From Pseudarcicella hirudinis (GTDB taxonomy: Bacteria > Bacteroidota > Bacteroidia > Cytophagales > Spirosomataceae), in the NCBI RefSeq assembly GCF_900115665.1, contig NZ_FOXH01000002.1, forward strand, positions 451,670 to 515,669: a stretch of DNA of 64,000 bases, written 5' to 3'. Position numbers and translations under genes: made by a program. The notes beneath the pieces were generated by a model. It saw nothing but the letters and a program-made list of their open reading frames with translations. It did not search any database and was not told the origin of the DNA. Positions 36,070 to 44,882 of the stretch are shown here, piece after piece (position 1 is the first letter of the stretch; each line of letters opens with the position of its first letter).

Positions 36070-36804
36070 ATGAAAGTAACGAAGTTCTTTGCATCAGCTG
36101 CTGTAGCAGTTTTATTATCGGTGTCAGCATTTGCACAAACTGTAGATGAAGTAGTAGCAAAACACATTGAAGCAATGGGAGGCATTGATAAATGGAAGTC
36201 TATCAAAGGCGTTGAAATGAATAATAGTATGAGTATGCAGGGTATGGACATCAGTATGAAAAGTGTTGTAATACCCGGCAAAGCAATGAAATCAACTGTT
36301 AAAGTGATGGGCCAGGAAATCATCACTGTTATCAATGGGGAGACTGGTTGGTCAATTCGTCCGGCAATGATGGGTGGAACCGGTGAAGCGGAAGATCTTC
36401 CGAAAGATCAGTTGAAAATGACCAGAGGTCAGATGGATCTTGGTGGTCTTCTTGTAAATTATAAAGAGAAAGGATCGACTTTGGAACTTGCAGGAAAAGA
36501 AAAAATGGATGGAGGAGATGTTTACAAATTGAAATTGACAGATAAGGCCGGAGAGGTGACAAATATCTTTGTTTCAGCTTCCACTTATTACATTTTGAAA
36601 ACAGCCGGAAAAAGAACCATTAACGGTCAGGACATAGATACTGAAGTTAATTATTCAAATTTCAAACAGGTAGAAGGTCTGACTTTCCCTTTCACTATGG
36701 AAACGGCTAGCCCTATGGGAGGACAAATTACGATTGAAACAGAATCAATCAAGTTGAACCCGACTATTGATGAAGCTATTTTCCAGAGACCTGCCAAGAA
36801 ATAA
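36070..36804 (+). CDS. Periplasmic LolA-like (outer membrane lipoprotein-sorting) protein
   Basis: A 244-residue exported protein (signal peptide ending SAFAQ near residue 18). It begins TVDEVVAKHIEAMGGIDKWKSIKGV and continues as a half-barrel of beta strands with YKLKLTDKAGEVTNIFVSASTYYILK and VNYSNFKQVEGLTFPFTMET. This matches the LolA/LolB-fold proteins often annotated as outer membrane lipoprotein-sorting proteins. It could bind lipids or lipoproteins in the periplasm. True LolA function is not demonstrated. It is transcribed alone. Confidence 0.8.
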   Translation: MKVTKFFASAAVAVLLSVSAFAQTVDEVVAKHIEAMGGIDKWKSIKGVEMNNSMSMQGMDISMKSVVIPGKAMKSTVKVMGQEIITVINGETGWSIRPAMMGGTGEAEDLPKDQLKMTRGQMDLGGLLVNYKEKGSTLELAGKEKMDGGDVYKLKLTDKAGEVTNIFVSASTYYILKTAGKRTINGQDIDTEVNYSNFKQVEGLTFPFTMETASPMGGQITIETESIKLNPTIDEAIFQRPAKK

Positions 36805-36888
36805 AGATAATGCTGCGGGAGTGTTTTCAGATACGGTCATTTCTAACCGTAAACTAAATGAAAATATAAATTGTATTTAAAAAGCACG

Positions 36889-36919
36889 AAAAGTCACCAG
36901 AAATAGCTGGTGACTTTTT
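36889..36919 (+). terminator. Intrinsic terminator after the LolA-like gene
   Basis: AAAAGTCACCAG (36889-36900) pairs with CTGGTGACTTTT (36907-36918), 6-base loop, T-tract. Confidence 0.85.
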
Positions 36920-37011
36920 ATTTTTGTACTAAAATAACTTTCCGGGTCGTTATTAGGTCTGGAATTTTATTTAAAAATCAAATCCGGCGATTACTAAAAT
37001 CGTGAATGCTT

Positions 37012-37470
37012 ATGAAAAAGATTGCATTGGCTCTGAGCCTTATCATGTTAACAGTGCTTTCATCTTGCAAGAAAGATGATTCTCAAACGCCTAAAACGAA
37101 GTCTGATATTTTAGTGGCTTCTACCTGGCAGATTGATGAAGTTATTGTAACCGGAGGTACCGTTTATCCGGTAGGACAATTGTACAAAAAAGGAATTGCA
37201 GGACAGAATGATTTTTCTAAAGTTCGTTTAACTTTCCGTGCCGACGGTACAGCTACAGCGATTGATAATTCAGGAAACTCTTCTACCAGCGGAAAATGGG
37301 CACTGACTAACGGTGATACAAAACTGGTTATTTCGGATACCGGAAACTTCCTTCTTGATGGAAACGGAGATATTGTCTTAATTGATACGGGAACCTTTAA
37401 TTTTAAAGGCTCACGCTCATTGTCAGGAAAATCAGTAGATGCAACTGTAAAAATGATTCCTGCACAGTAA
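37012..37470 (+). CDS. Small lipocalin-like lipoprotein
   Basis: About 152 residues from the ATG at 37012; an ATG two codons earlier is equally possible. The lipobox LSSC puts the lipidated Cys at residue 19, followed by KKDD. The mature domain has LVASTWQIDEVIVTGGTVYP, VRLTFRADGTATA, SGKWALTNGDTKLVIS and a final strand region, the pattern of lipocalin-like/DUF5004-type proteins (tryptophan strand, then a test of fit strands). The function is unknown. It is transcribed alone with a strong terminator. Confidence 0.7.
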   Translation: MKKIALALSLIMLTVLSSCKKDDSQTPKTKSDILVASTWQIDEVIVTGGTVYPVGQLYKKGIAGQNDFSKVRLTFRADGTATAIDNSGNSSTSGKWALTNGDTKLVISDTGNFLLDGNGDIVLIDTGTFNFKGSRSLSGKSVDATVKMIPAQ

Positions 37471-37478
37471 TTTTTGAG

Positions 37479-37527
37479 ACTTCCTGAAAGATTTTGCCAA
37501 GTTTAATGCGCTCTTTCAGGAAGTTTT
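37479..37527 (+). terminator. Intrinsic terminator after the small lipoprotein gene
   Basis: A 13-base-pair perfect stem (37479-37491 with 37512-37524), 20-base loop, T-run at the 3' side. Confidence 0.8.
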
Positions 37528-37607
37528 ATGATTTGTTTTGTAAATTTGGATGTTGGTCTTACAGGGTTTAAGGATTAGAGAATTTACAATGATAATGTTT
37601 TGACAGA

Positions 37608-39782
37608 ATGAGAAGGTATCACATACACATTCTTATAGCTGTTTTTATGTCGCTTCTTTTAGGTGCCTGCCGAACTACTTCGTCTTCAGTTTTTCATGAA
37701 TTTCAGGATACTTTCCAATATGTTCATCAGGATTTTACGGATGCCCTGAGTGCTCATGAACCCGAGCGGCTTCGTTCAAGAGAATATCAGGCTAATCTGA
37801 ATGAATTAAGAGAATCTTACCGTCAGAATGCAAGGCTTTTCCGACTGAGAGATACGCTGCGAAAAGCAAATAATGACGCCGTTCTGAGTATTTTAAACGG
37901 AGATTACAATGCTGCACAGAGAGCTTTGGAAAGAAGCCCTAAGAATCTCGAAAATTCCCAGATACAGCAGTTACATGCGCTGGCCAGAATCCTGAAGAAA
38001 GAACACAGCAGTCAGGATTCACTCCTCAATACCACTACAGCATCTAACTCCAATAAAAATTATAATTCGGGATTGGTTTTCTGGAATCAGAAAAATTTCG
38101 GCAATGCGGAAGCCGCACTCTCACTTGCTATTCAGGAAGAACCCAAAAATACCCTTTTCAGAATAACCAGAGGTGATTTTTATTATAGCCAGGGAAAGTT
38201 TGAACTGGCACTTCAGGATTTTAAGAAAATCAGAGATGAAAATAATTACTATGGTATTCAGGCTTATCTGAAAACGGGTTCAGTGGCACTGGCCATGAAA
38301 AAGTATGAAGAAGCTGAGGAAAATTTCAAATATTATCTTTACATAGAAAAAAAGAAAAATATCTTTGAAGCCCATCTTGGTCTGGCTAACGCACTATACG
38401 GCCGTAAAAACTTCAGACTTTCAGAAAAAGAATTCCGGCTTGCTGTTCATTACAAAAACCATTCAGCTTTTGCACATATTGGTTTAGGAAATGCCCTTTG
38501 TAGCCAGCAAAACTATAAATTGGCCATGGCTGAGTTTGAAAGAGCTCTGGAGATAGAACCTTCCAACCAGTTTGCGTATTTGGGTAAGGCGATTGTATTG
38601 TATAAATCGGGTAATTATCCTGATGCTTATGAAGCGTTTAAAAATGCTAAAACAGCCGTAGATCTGAATAATCCTGAAATGACAGATGTTTTGCTATGCC
38701 GGGCAATTACCTGTCAGAACCTGGGTAAAGAACGGGAGTCTAATGCTGATTTTGAAACGATCATGAAGCTGGATCCGGAAAGTGCTGTTCCCTATGCTGC
38801 TTTAAGTGCACAGTATATTGCAAAATTACAGTTTGCTAAAGCAGAGGAGCTCCTTAATCAGGCTATTGCAAAGGATCCGGATAATGATAAAATAAGAAGT
38901 AACCGAGGGAATCTGAATCTGTATTTCGAGAAATTTGAAAAAGCAAGCGGTGATTTCTATAGAGCGTTGGCGATAAATCCAAGAAATGTAAGCGCCAAAA
39001 ATGGCCTGGCGATTACTTTACTGGAAAATGATGAAATGGAGAAAGCACTTTCAGCACTCGACAGTTTGATTTACCGGAATCCTTCCAAGGCCTATTTGTA
39101 CAACAACAGAGGGATTGTAAAAGCTTATCTGGGTGTGAGAAATGACATGGAGCATAATCAGAATGCTGCCGGAAAATTTTATGCGGAATCACTGGCGGAT
39201 TTTAACAAAGCCCATCAGACGGATGCATCACGTCAGTTCTATTATGTCAATGTGGGAAATGCACATAAAAATATTAATGATTTTCCGGAAGCATTAAAAA
39301 ACTATCAGATTTATACCAGCAAAAGCGGTGTCAATAACATGAGTGTGATTTATGCTGCCCAGAATAATAAGAAAGATGCCAGAAAATACTTCGATATTGC
39401 CCTGCAGCTTGATTCAGGAAGTTCGGTAATCAATTATAACAAGGCAAGGCTTCTGAAGGAGTATTTTGGAGAAATGAGGGCCTCAGGCAAATCTGAAAGT
39501 ATTCAGCAATCGATTCAGAAAAAGTATAGCAAAGATGGTTTTATTACCATGTATCTGTATGATGGTGAATTTGAAAAATATACCTATGAAAATGCACATT
39601 TTTTACCGGTGCATTTTCAGAATGATTTTGAATACCATTATTTACCCAATTACAAAATGAGTTTAATGCCTTTTACAGGTATCTATTTCAAATCCACCAA
39701 AAAGAAATCCAAACAAGTTTACAGAGAACCTAAAGTTTATTCACCAAAAAGAAAGGGTAATGTAATCTGTCCGCCGCTTTAA
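37608..39782 (+). CDS. Large TPR-repeat lipoprotein
   Basis: A 724-residue protein with a lipoprotein signal (lipobox LLGAC, Cys 21). From about residue 135 to 620 it is a series of tetratricopeptide repeats, for example AEAALSLAIQEEPKNTLFRITRGDFYY, FAHIGLGNALCSQQNYKLAMAEFERAL and ASGDFYRALAINPRNVSAKNGLA. The C-terminal 80 residues are basic. Such proteins act as scaffolds in the periplasm or at the outer membrane. No partner is evident. It is convergent with the GMC oxidoreductase gene, only 5 bases apart, so transcription may collide. Confidence 0.85.
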   Translation: MRRYHIHILIAVFMSLLLGACRTTSSSVFHEFQDTFQYVHQDFTDALSAHEPERLRSREYQANLNELRESYRQNARLFRLRDTLRKANNDAVLSILNGDYNAAQRALERSPKNLENSQIQQLHALARILKKEHSSQDSLLNTTTASNSNKNYNSGLVFWNQKNFGNAEAALSLAIQEEPKNTLFRITRGDFYYSQGKFELALQDFKKIRDENNYYGIQAYLKTGSVALAMKKYEEAEENFKYYLYIEKKKNIFEAHLGLANALYGRKNFRLSEKEFRLAVHYKNHSAFAHIGLGNALCSQQNYKLAMAEFERALEIEPSNQFAYLGKAIVLYKSGNYPDAYEAFKNAKTAVDLNNPEMTDVLLCRAITCQNLGKERESNADFETIMKLDPESAVPYAALSAQYIAKLQFAKAEELLNQAIAKDPDNDKIRSNRGNLNLYFEKFEKASGDFYRALAINPRNVSAKNGLAITLLENDEMEKALSALDSLIYRNPSKAYLYNNRGIVKAYLGVRNDMEHNQNAAGKFYAESLADFNKAHQTDASRQFYYVNVGNAHKNINDFPEALKNYQIYTSKSGVNNMSVIYAAQNNKKDARKYFDIALQLDSGSSVINYNKARLLKEYFGEMRASGKSESIQQSIQKKYSKDGFITMYLYDGEFEKYTYENAHFLPVHFQNDFEYHYLPNYKMSLMPFTGIYFKSTKKKSKQVYREPKVYSPKRKGNVICPPL

Positions 39783-39787
39783 CGGTT

Positions 39788-41500
39788 TTAAAGATTTTTC
39801 TTCTTCATTTCGCTTACTGCATGACTCGCTGCTCTGGTGGTTAAAGCCATAAATGTCAGAGAAGGGTTCTGATTCCCTACTGAAGTCATACAAGCTCCAT
39901 CCGTTACAAATACGTTTTTACACTGGTGTAATTGATTCCAGTTATTCAGTAAAGAAGAGGCGGGGTCTTTTCCCATTCTGACACCTCCCATTTCATGAAT
40001 GTCAAGTCCTGGAGATTGCCTGGAATCGTATGTATGAATGTCTTTGCAACCTGCCTTATCAAGCATTTCAGAGGCCTGGGTTTTGAAATCTTCCAGCATT
40101 TTTAAATCATTCTGGTCATAATCTACAGAAGTGATTAATTGTGGTACTCCCCAATCGTCTTTCAGGTCTTTGCTGAGCCGTACATGATTTTCCAATTTAG
40201 GAACGGTTTCTCCCTGCATCATAATGAAAACGCCCCATTCTCCGGGATGAGTTACTTTATCCTTGTATGCTGCCCCGAATTCAGGCATATTCATATCTCT
40301 TTGCCAGCCAGCTCTTGAAGCAGTAAACGCCACCATATACCCTCTTAAAAAGTCAGTTTCCTGCTTCTGAACATTTCTAAAAGAAGGCATAAAAGCAGAG
40401 GTTGGTCTTCTTCCCAGATAATATTGGTTATCAAAACCTTCGAATCTTGCTCCTCCGGCGCCCCGGTAATTATGAAATGCGATGTATTTTCCCAATAAAC
40501 CATTATCATTTCCCAGACCCTCCGGAAACCTGTTTGAAGTGGAATTTAATAAAATCAGATTGGTGTTTAAAGCAGCACCGTTGACAAAGATGATTTTAGC
40601 ATAAAATTCCATGGTTTCCTTGCTGACGGTGTCAACTACTCTTACGCCTTTGGCTCTGTTTTTATGTTCATCATAAATAATGGAATGTACCACAGAATGG
40701 GGGCGAAGAGTAAGATTTCCTGTTTTGGCTGCCCAGGGCAATGTAGAAGAATTTGAACTGAAATAACCACCGTACGGGCAGCCGCGATAACACAGGTGTC
40801 TGGCCTGGCACTGGCCTCTTCCCTGTTGTAAATGGATAGGTTGTGGTTTGGTAAGGTGCGCACATCGTCCGATAATTACATGACGATTTGTATAATTTTC
40901 TTTAATCCGTTTCTGAATATGCTTTTCAAGACAGTTTAATTCCCAGGGAGGTAAAAACTCTCCGTCAGGAAGGCTTTGGATACCATCCTTATTCCCGCTG
41001 ATTCCGACAAATCTTTCTACCTTACTATACCAGGGAGCAATGTCTTTATAACGGATCGGCCAATCTACTGCAAATCCGTCTCTGGCCGGTGCTTCAAATT
41101 CGTAATCACTCCAACGCTGGGTTTGTCTGGCCCAGATCAGAGATTTTCCACCAACCTGATAACCTCTGATCCAGTCGAAAGGCTTTTCCTGAACATAAGG
41201 GTGTTCTTTATCTTTGACAAAAAAATGTTCTGTGGCTTCATCGAAGGCATAGCATCTTTTAGCAATAGGATTTGCCTCCTTCGTATCGAGAGGTATTTTG
41301 CCATGATGAGGAAAATCCCAGGGATTTAGCATGGCAGTAGGATAATCTTCGAGGTGTTTTACAGCTCTGCCCCGCTCCAGCACCAGTGTTTTTAGTCCTG
41401 CCTCACATAGTTCTTTGGCTGCCCAGCCACCGCTTATCCCCGAACCTATGACGATGGCATCATAAGTATGTTGTTTTTTAGCTTTTCCGTTCAGATACAT
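39788..41500 (-). CDS. GMC-family FAD oxidoreductase
   Basis: A 570-residue flavoprotein without signal peptide. The FAD-binding Rossmann motif is DAIVIGSGISGGWAAKELCEAGLKTLVLERG near residues 15-46 (quoted only as GSGISGG core). The second GMC region contains WARQTQRWSD. The C-terminal part has HEMGGVRMG, VTDGACMTSVGNQNPSLTFMAL with the active-site Asn-Pro and the family-typical His. A Cys-rich patch, CQARHLCYRGCPYGG, is seen in sugar-oxidising GMC relatives. Substrates are probably sugars, glycosides or polyols. No gluconate dehydrogenase subunit 3 gene is adjacent. Confidence 0.88.
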   Translation of the reverse strand: MYLNGKAKKQHTYDAIVIGSGISGGWAAKELCEAGLKTLVLERGRAVKHLEDYPTAMLNPWDFPHHGKIPLDTKEANPIAKRCYAFDEATEHFFVKDKEHPYVQEKPFDWIRGYQVGGKSLIWARQTQRWSDYEFEAPARDGFAVDWPIRYKDIAPWYSKVERFVGISGNKDGIQSLPDGEFLPPWELNCLEKHIQKRIKENYTNRHVIIGRCAHLTKPQPIHLQQGRGQCQARHLCYRGCPYGGYFSSNSSTLPWAAKTGNLTLRPHSVVHSIIYDEHKNRAKGVRVVDTVSKETMEFYAKIIFVNGAALNTNLILLNSTSNRFPEGLGNDNGLLGKYIAFHNYRGAGGARFEGFDNQYYLGRRPTSAFMPSFRNVQKQETDFLRGYMVAFTASRAGWQRDMNMPEFGAAYKDKVTHPGEWGVFIMMQGETVPKLENHVRLSKDLKDDWGVPQLITSVDYDQNDLKMLEDFKTQASEMLDKAGCKDIHTYDSRQSPGLDIHEMGGVRMGKDPASSLLNNWNQLHQCKNVFVTDGACMTSVGNQNPSLTFMALTTRAASHAVSEMKKKNL

Positions 41501-41586
41501 TGCTATTAAGATTCCTGCCTTTGAGAGAAAATGAATTTATAGAGTAATATGGCAGAATTTCAAGGTTTTAGCAAGTATATGGATAT

Positions 41587-41634
41587 AAAAAAAGAGCAGC
41601 ATCGGTATTGCAATGCCGATGCTGCTCTTTTTTT
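41587..41634. terminator. Very strong bidirectional terminator
   Basis: Twelve G/C-containing base pairs (41594-41605 with 41616-41627) extended by seven A/T pairs, 10-base loop. It separates the TMEM220-like gene from the GMC gene on the minus strand. Confidence 0.85.
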
Positions 41635-41643
41635 AACGGATGT

Positions 41644-41988
41644 TTATTTTTTTGTTTTCATGAACCAGAACAAGAGATAAGCGCCGGAACAGATCCAGAG
41701 CCCCCAGGCTTCTCTCGCCAGTTCCTGATTTACGGTTTTCATGGATAATCCATCTGTGACAAAACCCTCCCAGGCTGTCATCTGTTGCCAGGAATTTAAC
41801 CCTCCGGCAAAAGACATAATAAAAAGAACTACCAGCATTTCAGGGTTAGACTGACCTCTGAAAGCCTGGAATGCTGCGTAAGCTGCTATAAGATAAATCG
41901 GGATCCACAAAACCGGGTCAGGATCATTATATTGCCATCCTGCAAACAGCAGAAATATCGGGACGAATAACAGTGCAAGGTATTTCAT
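41644..41988 (-). CDS. Transmembrane 220-family protein
   Basis: A 114-residue protein with four transmembrane helices. FAGWQYNDPDPVLWIPIYLI carries the Asn-Asp-Pro-Asp-Pro motif of the TMEM220 family, and EAWGLWICSGAYLLFWF is the last helix. The function of the family is unknown. It ends 9 bases from a strong terminator and lies 42 bases downstream of the TPR lipoprotein gene on the same strand, so the two are likely co-transcribed. Confidence 0.8.
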   Translation of the reverse strand: MKYLALLFVPIFLLFAGWQYNDPDPVLWIPIYLIAAYAAFQAFRGQSNPEMLVVLFIMSFAGGLNSWQQMTAWEGFVTDGLSMKTVNQELAREAWGLWICSGAYLLFWFMKTKK

Positions 41989-42030
41989 AAGGGTGAATGT
42001 TATAGATTTTCAGGGTTTTACATTCCGGAT

Positions 42031-42768
42031 TTATTCGCAGAAAGTTTTCAATGCATCTTTTGCATCAGGATAGCCAAGGCGTTTTGCCTGTTTTAAACTT
42101 AGGCAGGCATCATCATTTTTTCCTTGTTTTTGCTGAATAATTCCCAATCCGTAAAATGCTTTGGCGAATTTAGGATCAACTTTGATTGCTGCGGAGAAGT
42201 CGTCATAAGCTTTATCAAGTTCACCCAGCTGGAAAAAAATGTTGCCACGGTTATAAAGTGCATTGGTCTCTTTAGGATTCAAAGATATGGCCTTGTCGAA
42301 ATCTTTTACAGCTTCTTCAGTATTTCTCAAAGCTGCCAGTACAATACCTCTTTTTACATAGATTTCATCATTCTGAGGATCCAGTTTTGATGCTTCAGAG
42401 CAATCAGCCAAAGCACCTTCCCAGTCTCCTCTTTCCATCTTTACAGAAGCCCTGTTGAAAAATGGTTTATAATTATTTGGATCAAGTTTAATAGCCTGCT
42501 CGTAGTCAAGCAAAGCATTGTTAAAATCCTTTAATTCAAAATAAGCTGCGCCACGCATATTGAATGCCTGAGCATTTTTGGAGTCTTTATTAATTGCCTG
42601 GTTAAGGTAATTGAGCGCCTCCTTTGGCTGTCCGGCACTTAAATGAACCTTGGCTTTTTCAATAAAAGCATCAGCACTTCCTGAACAAGCCTTGAAAAGA
42701 ACGGAAAAAAATAAAAGCATAACCGGGATAAATCCCTGAGATATGGAAAGATGAAGTTTTTTTTTCAT
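42031..42768 (-). CDS. TPR-repeat lipoprotein
   Basis: About 245 residues from the ATG at 42768 (MKKKLHLSISQG), which begins a proper lipoprotein signal with Cys 28 in VLFKAC; the in-frame ATG at 42810 is rejected because it displaces the signal. At least five tetratricopeptide repeats follow, such as ALNYLNQAINKDSKNAQAFNMRG and KDFDKAISLNPKETNALYNRGN. It may scaffold an envelope complex. It is likely co-transcribed with the TMEM220-like gene 42 bases downstream. Confidence 0.85.
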   Translation of the reverse strand: MKKKLHLSISQGFIPVMLLFFSVLFKACSGSADAFIEKAKVHLSAGQPKEALNYLNQAINKDSKNAQAFNMRGAAYFELKDFNNALLDYEQAIKLDPNNYKPFFNRASVKMERGDWEGALADCSEASKLDPQNDEIYVKRGIVLAALRNTEEAVKDFDKAISLNPKETNALYNRGNIFFQLGELDKAYDDFSAAIKVDPKFAKAFYGLGIIQQKQGKNDDACLSLKQAKRLGYPDAKDALKTFCE

Positions 42769-42881
42769 TTTTTTTAAAAATTTGAATTGAGTCAACGCCT
42801 TGATAATCAAAATTTAACTCAAGTTTAATGAAGGACGAACATTGAAATCCTTGATTTTCTGCTCAAATTTCGACCTATAGT

Positions 42882-42912
42882 TTTGAAAAAACAACAAATT
42901 CTGCCATCTTTG
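42882..42912 (+). promoter_or_regulatory. Promoter of the SRP RNA gene
   Basis: TTTG at 42882-42885, 19 bases, then CATCTTTG at 42905-42912 (one mismatch to TAnnTTTG). The predicted start is about 42917, which is exactly the first base of the closing stem of the RNA. Confidence 0.6.
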
Positions 42913-42916
42913 CATC

Positions 42917-43003
42917 GGCAAATTACCAGCTCCCTCCGAATCCCCCAGGTCTTGACCGAAGCAAGGGTAGGCAGGTTGAGCGGTGAATTTGCCATTTTTT
43001 TTT
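42917..43003 (+). ncRNA. ffs: Signal recognition particle RNA, small bacterial type (4.5S)
   Basis: The RNA binds Ffh and directs ribosomes making membrane proteins to the SecYEG translocon. The ends close as GGCAAATT (42917-42924) with AATTTGCC (42986-42993), continued by ACC with GGT and GCTC with GAGC. The tip is the conserved SRP domain: CCCCCAGG (42942-42949), then a GGT-CTTG-ACC hairpin (42948-42957) and GAAGCAAGGG (42958-42967), which contains the GAAGCA Ffh-binding loop strand. A run of nine T (42995-43003) ends it. A good promoter is just upstream. It is called from motif and fold; the match was not scored against a covariance model. Confidence 0.85.
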
Positions 43004-43347
43004 CGATTCCCCCAGTTTTTCAATTCCCCGGCTTTTGTTAGAATACGTAAGATCAGTCTGATTTATTCAGATGCCCAACTGTTCTATACTGTTATAATCA
43101 TTTTTTTGAAAATTTCATCCGGAAATCTAGGATTTTCTAACAGAACAGTGATATATTTACCCACTGATTTTGAGGAAATTCCGGGGCCGGCAGGTATTTA
43201 AGGAATCATTCAAAATATTATGGTGTTTTGTAAAAGCATAAGTATTTGAATTTCAGTTTTTTTTAATGGATTCTCAGACTTCGGCCTGATTTGTTAATCA
43301 ACAAAATTTTTTAATTTCTCAGAAACATAATTAAATAGGGTTTAAAC
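43004..43347. other. Intergenic stretch between ffs and fsa
   Basis: No convincing reading frame. A weak promoter for fsa is possible (TTTG at 43290-43293, 18 bases, TAATTTCT at 43312-43319). Nothing else is recognised. Confidence 0.35.
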
Positions 43348-44004
43348 ATGAAATTTTTTATCGACACTGCCAATCTCAAAGAGATTCAGGAGGCACAGGA
43401 TTTAGGCGTATTGGATGGAGTAACAACCAACCCGTCATTGATGGCTAAAGAAGGTATCAGTGGTAAAGACAATGTAATGAAGCACTACAAGGCAATCTGC
43501 GCAATTGTTGAAGGAGATGTTTCGGCGGAAGTTATTTCTACGGATTTTGAGGGAATGATTCGTGAAGGTGAAGAATTGGCAGAATTGGATGAGAAAATCG
43601 TTGTGAAAGTGCCGATGATCAAAGACGGCGTGAAAGCACTTCGTTATTTCTCTGAAAAAGGTATCAGAACTAACTGTACTTTGATTTTCTCTGCAGGTCA
43701 GGCTTTATTGGCTGCTAAAGCAGGAGCTTCATATGTTTCTCCTTTTATCGGACGTTTGGATGATATTTCTTTCGATGGTATTGAGCTTATCGAACAAATC
43801 CGTACTATTTATGATAACTACGGTTTCAATACTGAAATCCTTGCTGCATCTGTTCGTCACCCTATTCATATCATCAGATGTGCTGAAATCGGTGCTGATG
43901 TTATGACAGGACCTTTGTCAGCAATCACAGCATTGTTGAAACATCCGTTGACTGACATCGGTTTGGAGAAATTCCTTGCAGACCATGCTAAATCAAATCA
44001 ATAA
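43348..44004 (+). CDS. fsa: Fructose-6-phosphate aldolase / transaldolase-like protein
   Basis: A 218-residue member of the small transaldolase (Fsa/TalC) group. [13 protein letters not shown] with the Asp near residue 6, [14 protein letters not shown] with Schiff-base K87, and [31 protein letters not shown] (read as the TLIFS core and SPFIGR motif) are all present. The enzyme interconverts fructose 6-phosphate with dihydroxyacetone and glyceraldehyde 3-phosphate, or works as transaldolase in the pentose phosphate pathway; the two cannot be separated by eye. It is transcribed alone and has high-expression-like codon use. Confidence 0.9.
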   Translation: MKFFIDTANLKEIQEAQDLGVLDGVTTNPSLMAKEGISGKDNVMKHYKAICAIVEGDVSAEVISTDFEGMIREGEELAELDEKIVVKVPMIKDGVKALRYFSEKGIRTNCTLIFSAGQALLAAKAGASYVSPFIGRLDDISFDGIELIEQIRTIYDNYGFNTEILAASVRHPIHIIRCAEIGADVMTGPLSAITALLKHPLTDIGLEKFLADHAKSNQ

Positions 44005-44104
44005 TTCTGAAGGGGAATAATTGAAAAAATCCGGCCGTTTCCTCAGTTTTACTGTAAAAATGGTAAATAAACGGACTTTTCCAATGAACTTTCACTTTGA
44101 ATTT

Positions 44105-44151
44105 AAATGACCAATTATCAAATATTCTTTATCTTTGGTAATTGGTCATTT
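44105..44151. terminator. Long hairpin downstream of fsa
   Basis: Arms 44105-44122 and 44134-44151 pair over 18 positions with one G-U pair, 11-base loop. It may end fsa, although it lies 100 bases after the stop and overlaps the probable ftsE promoter. Confidence 0.5.
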
Positions 44152-44158
44152 ATCTTTG
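44151..44158 (+). promoter_or_regulatory. Possible -7 element for ftsE
   Basis: TATCTTTG matches TAnnTTTG and lies 18 bases before the ftsE ATG. No TTTG at the proper -33 distance. Confidence 0.35.
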
Positions 44159-44175
44159 ATAATAGCTTATAAAAC

Positions 44176-44871
44176 ATGTTTTCAGAAACTCCGGTAGTAT
44201 CTCTTCAGAATGCATTCATTTATCAGGATTCTAAATTAGTCTTGACAGATGTCAATTTCACAATCAATAAAGGTGAATTTGTTTTTTTAATCGGCCGTAC
44301 CGGAAGCGGTAAAAGTTCACTTCTAAGAACATTGTATGCGGATCTCTGGCTTCAGCAAGGTTATGCAAATGTTGCCGAGTTCGAAATTCATAACCTCAAA
44401 AACCGGGATATTCCTTTTCTTCGCCGTAAAATCGGTATTGTATTTCAGGATTTTCAGCTTTTTACAGACCGTTCAGTAAATGATAACCTGAAGTTTGTTT
44501 TGCAGGCTACAGGCTGGACTGATAAAGCCAGAATGAAGTCCAGAATTGCTGAAGTATTAATGCAGGTTGGCCTTTCTTCTTCCATTGATAAAATGCCTCA
44601 CCAGTTATCCGGCGGAGAGCAGCAACGTGTTGTAATAGCCAGGGCTTTACTGAATGAACCTCAGATTCTTTTTGCTGATGAACCGACAGGAAATCTTGAT
44701 CCGGTGGTTTCAGAGCAAATATTAAAAACATTTCATGAAATTAACAGGGCAGGAACTGCTATTCTTATGGCTACTCACGATTTTGACATGATCAGAAAAT
44801 TCCCTGCAAGGGTTTTGAAATGTGAAAACGGTGCTGTAATTGAACAAACCAGCCCAACTTACGGACTTTAA
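44176..44871 (+). CDS. ftsE: FtsE-like cell-division ABC ATPase
   Basis: A 231-residue ABC-type ATPase. Walker A GRTGSGKSS is at residues 40-48, Q-loop in VFQDFQLF, signature LSGGEQQR, Walker B ILFADEPTGNLDP, and H-loop ATHDFDM. The sequence GEFVFLIGRTGSGKS and RKIGIVFQDFQLF are typical of Bacteroidota FtsE rather than LolD. FtsE with FtsX controls peptidoglycan hydrolases at the septum. No ftsX is adjacent, which is common in this phylum. The gene is followed by a terminator embedded in a repeat cluster. Confidence 0.85.
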   Translation: MFSETPVVSLQNAFIYQDSKLVLTDVNFTINKGEFVFLIGRTGSGKSSLLRTLYADLWLQQGYANVAEFEIHNLKNRDIPFLRRKIGIVFQDFQLFTDRSVNDNLKFVLQATGWTDKARMKSRIAEVLMQVGLSSSIDKMPHQLSGGEQQRVVIARALLNEPQILFADEPTGNLDPVVSEQILKTFHEINRAGTAILMATHDFDMIRKFPARVLKCENGAVIEQTSPTYGL

Positions 44872-44882
44872 GAGCTTTTCCT

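Noticed and set aside
42814-43201. Two frames (42814-43023 minus and 42983-43201 plus) in the gap upstream of fsa
   Set aside because: Both cross or touch the SRP RNA gene and its T-tract, and neither resembles a protein family.
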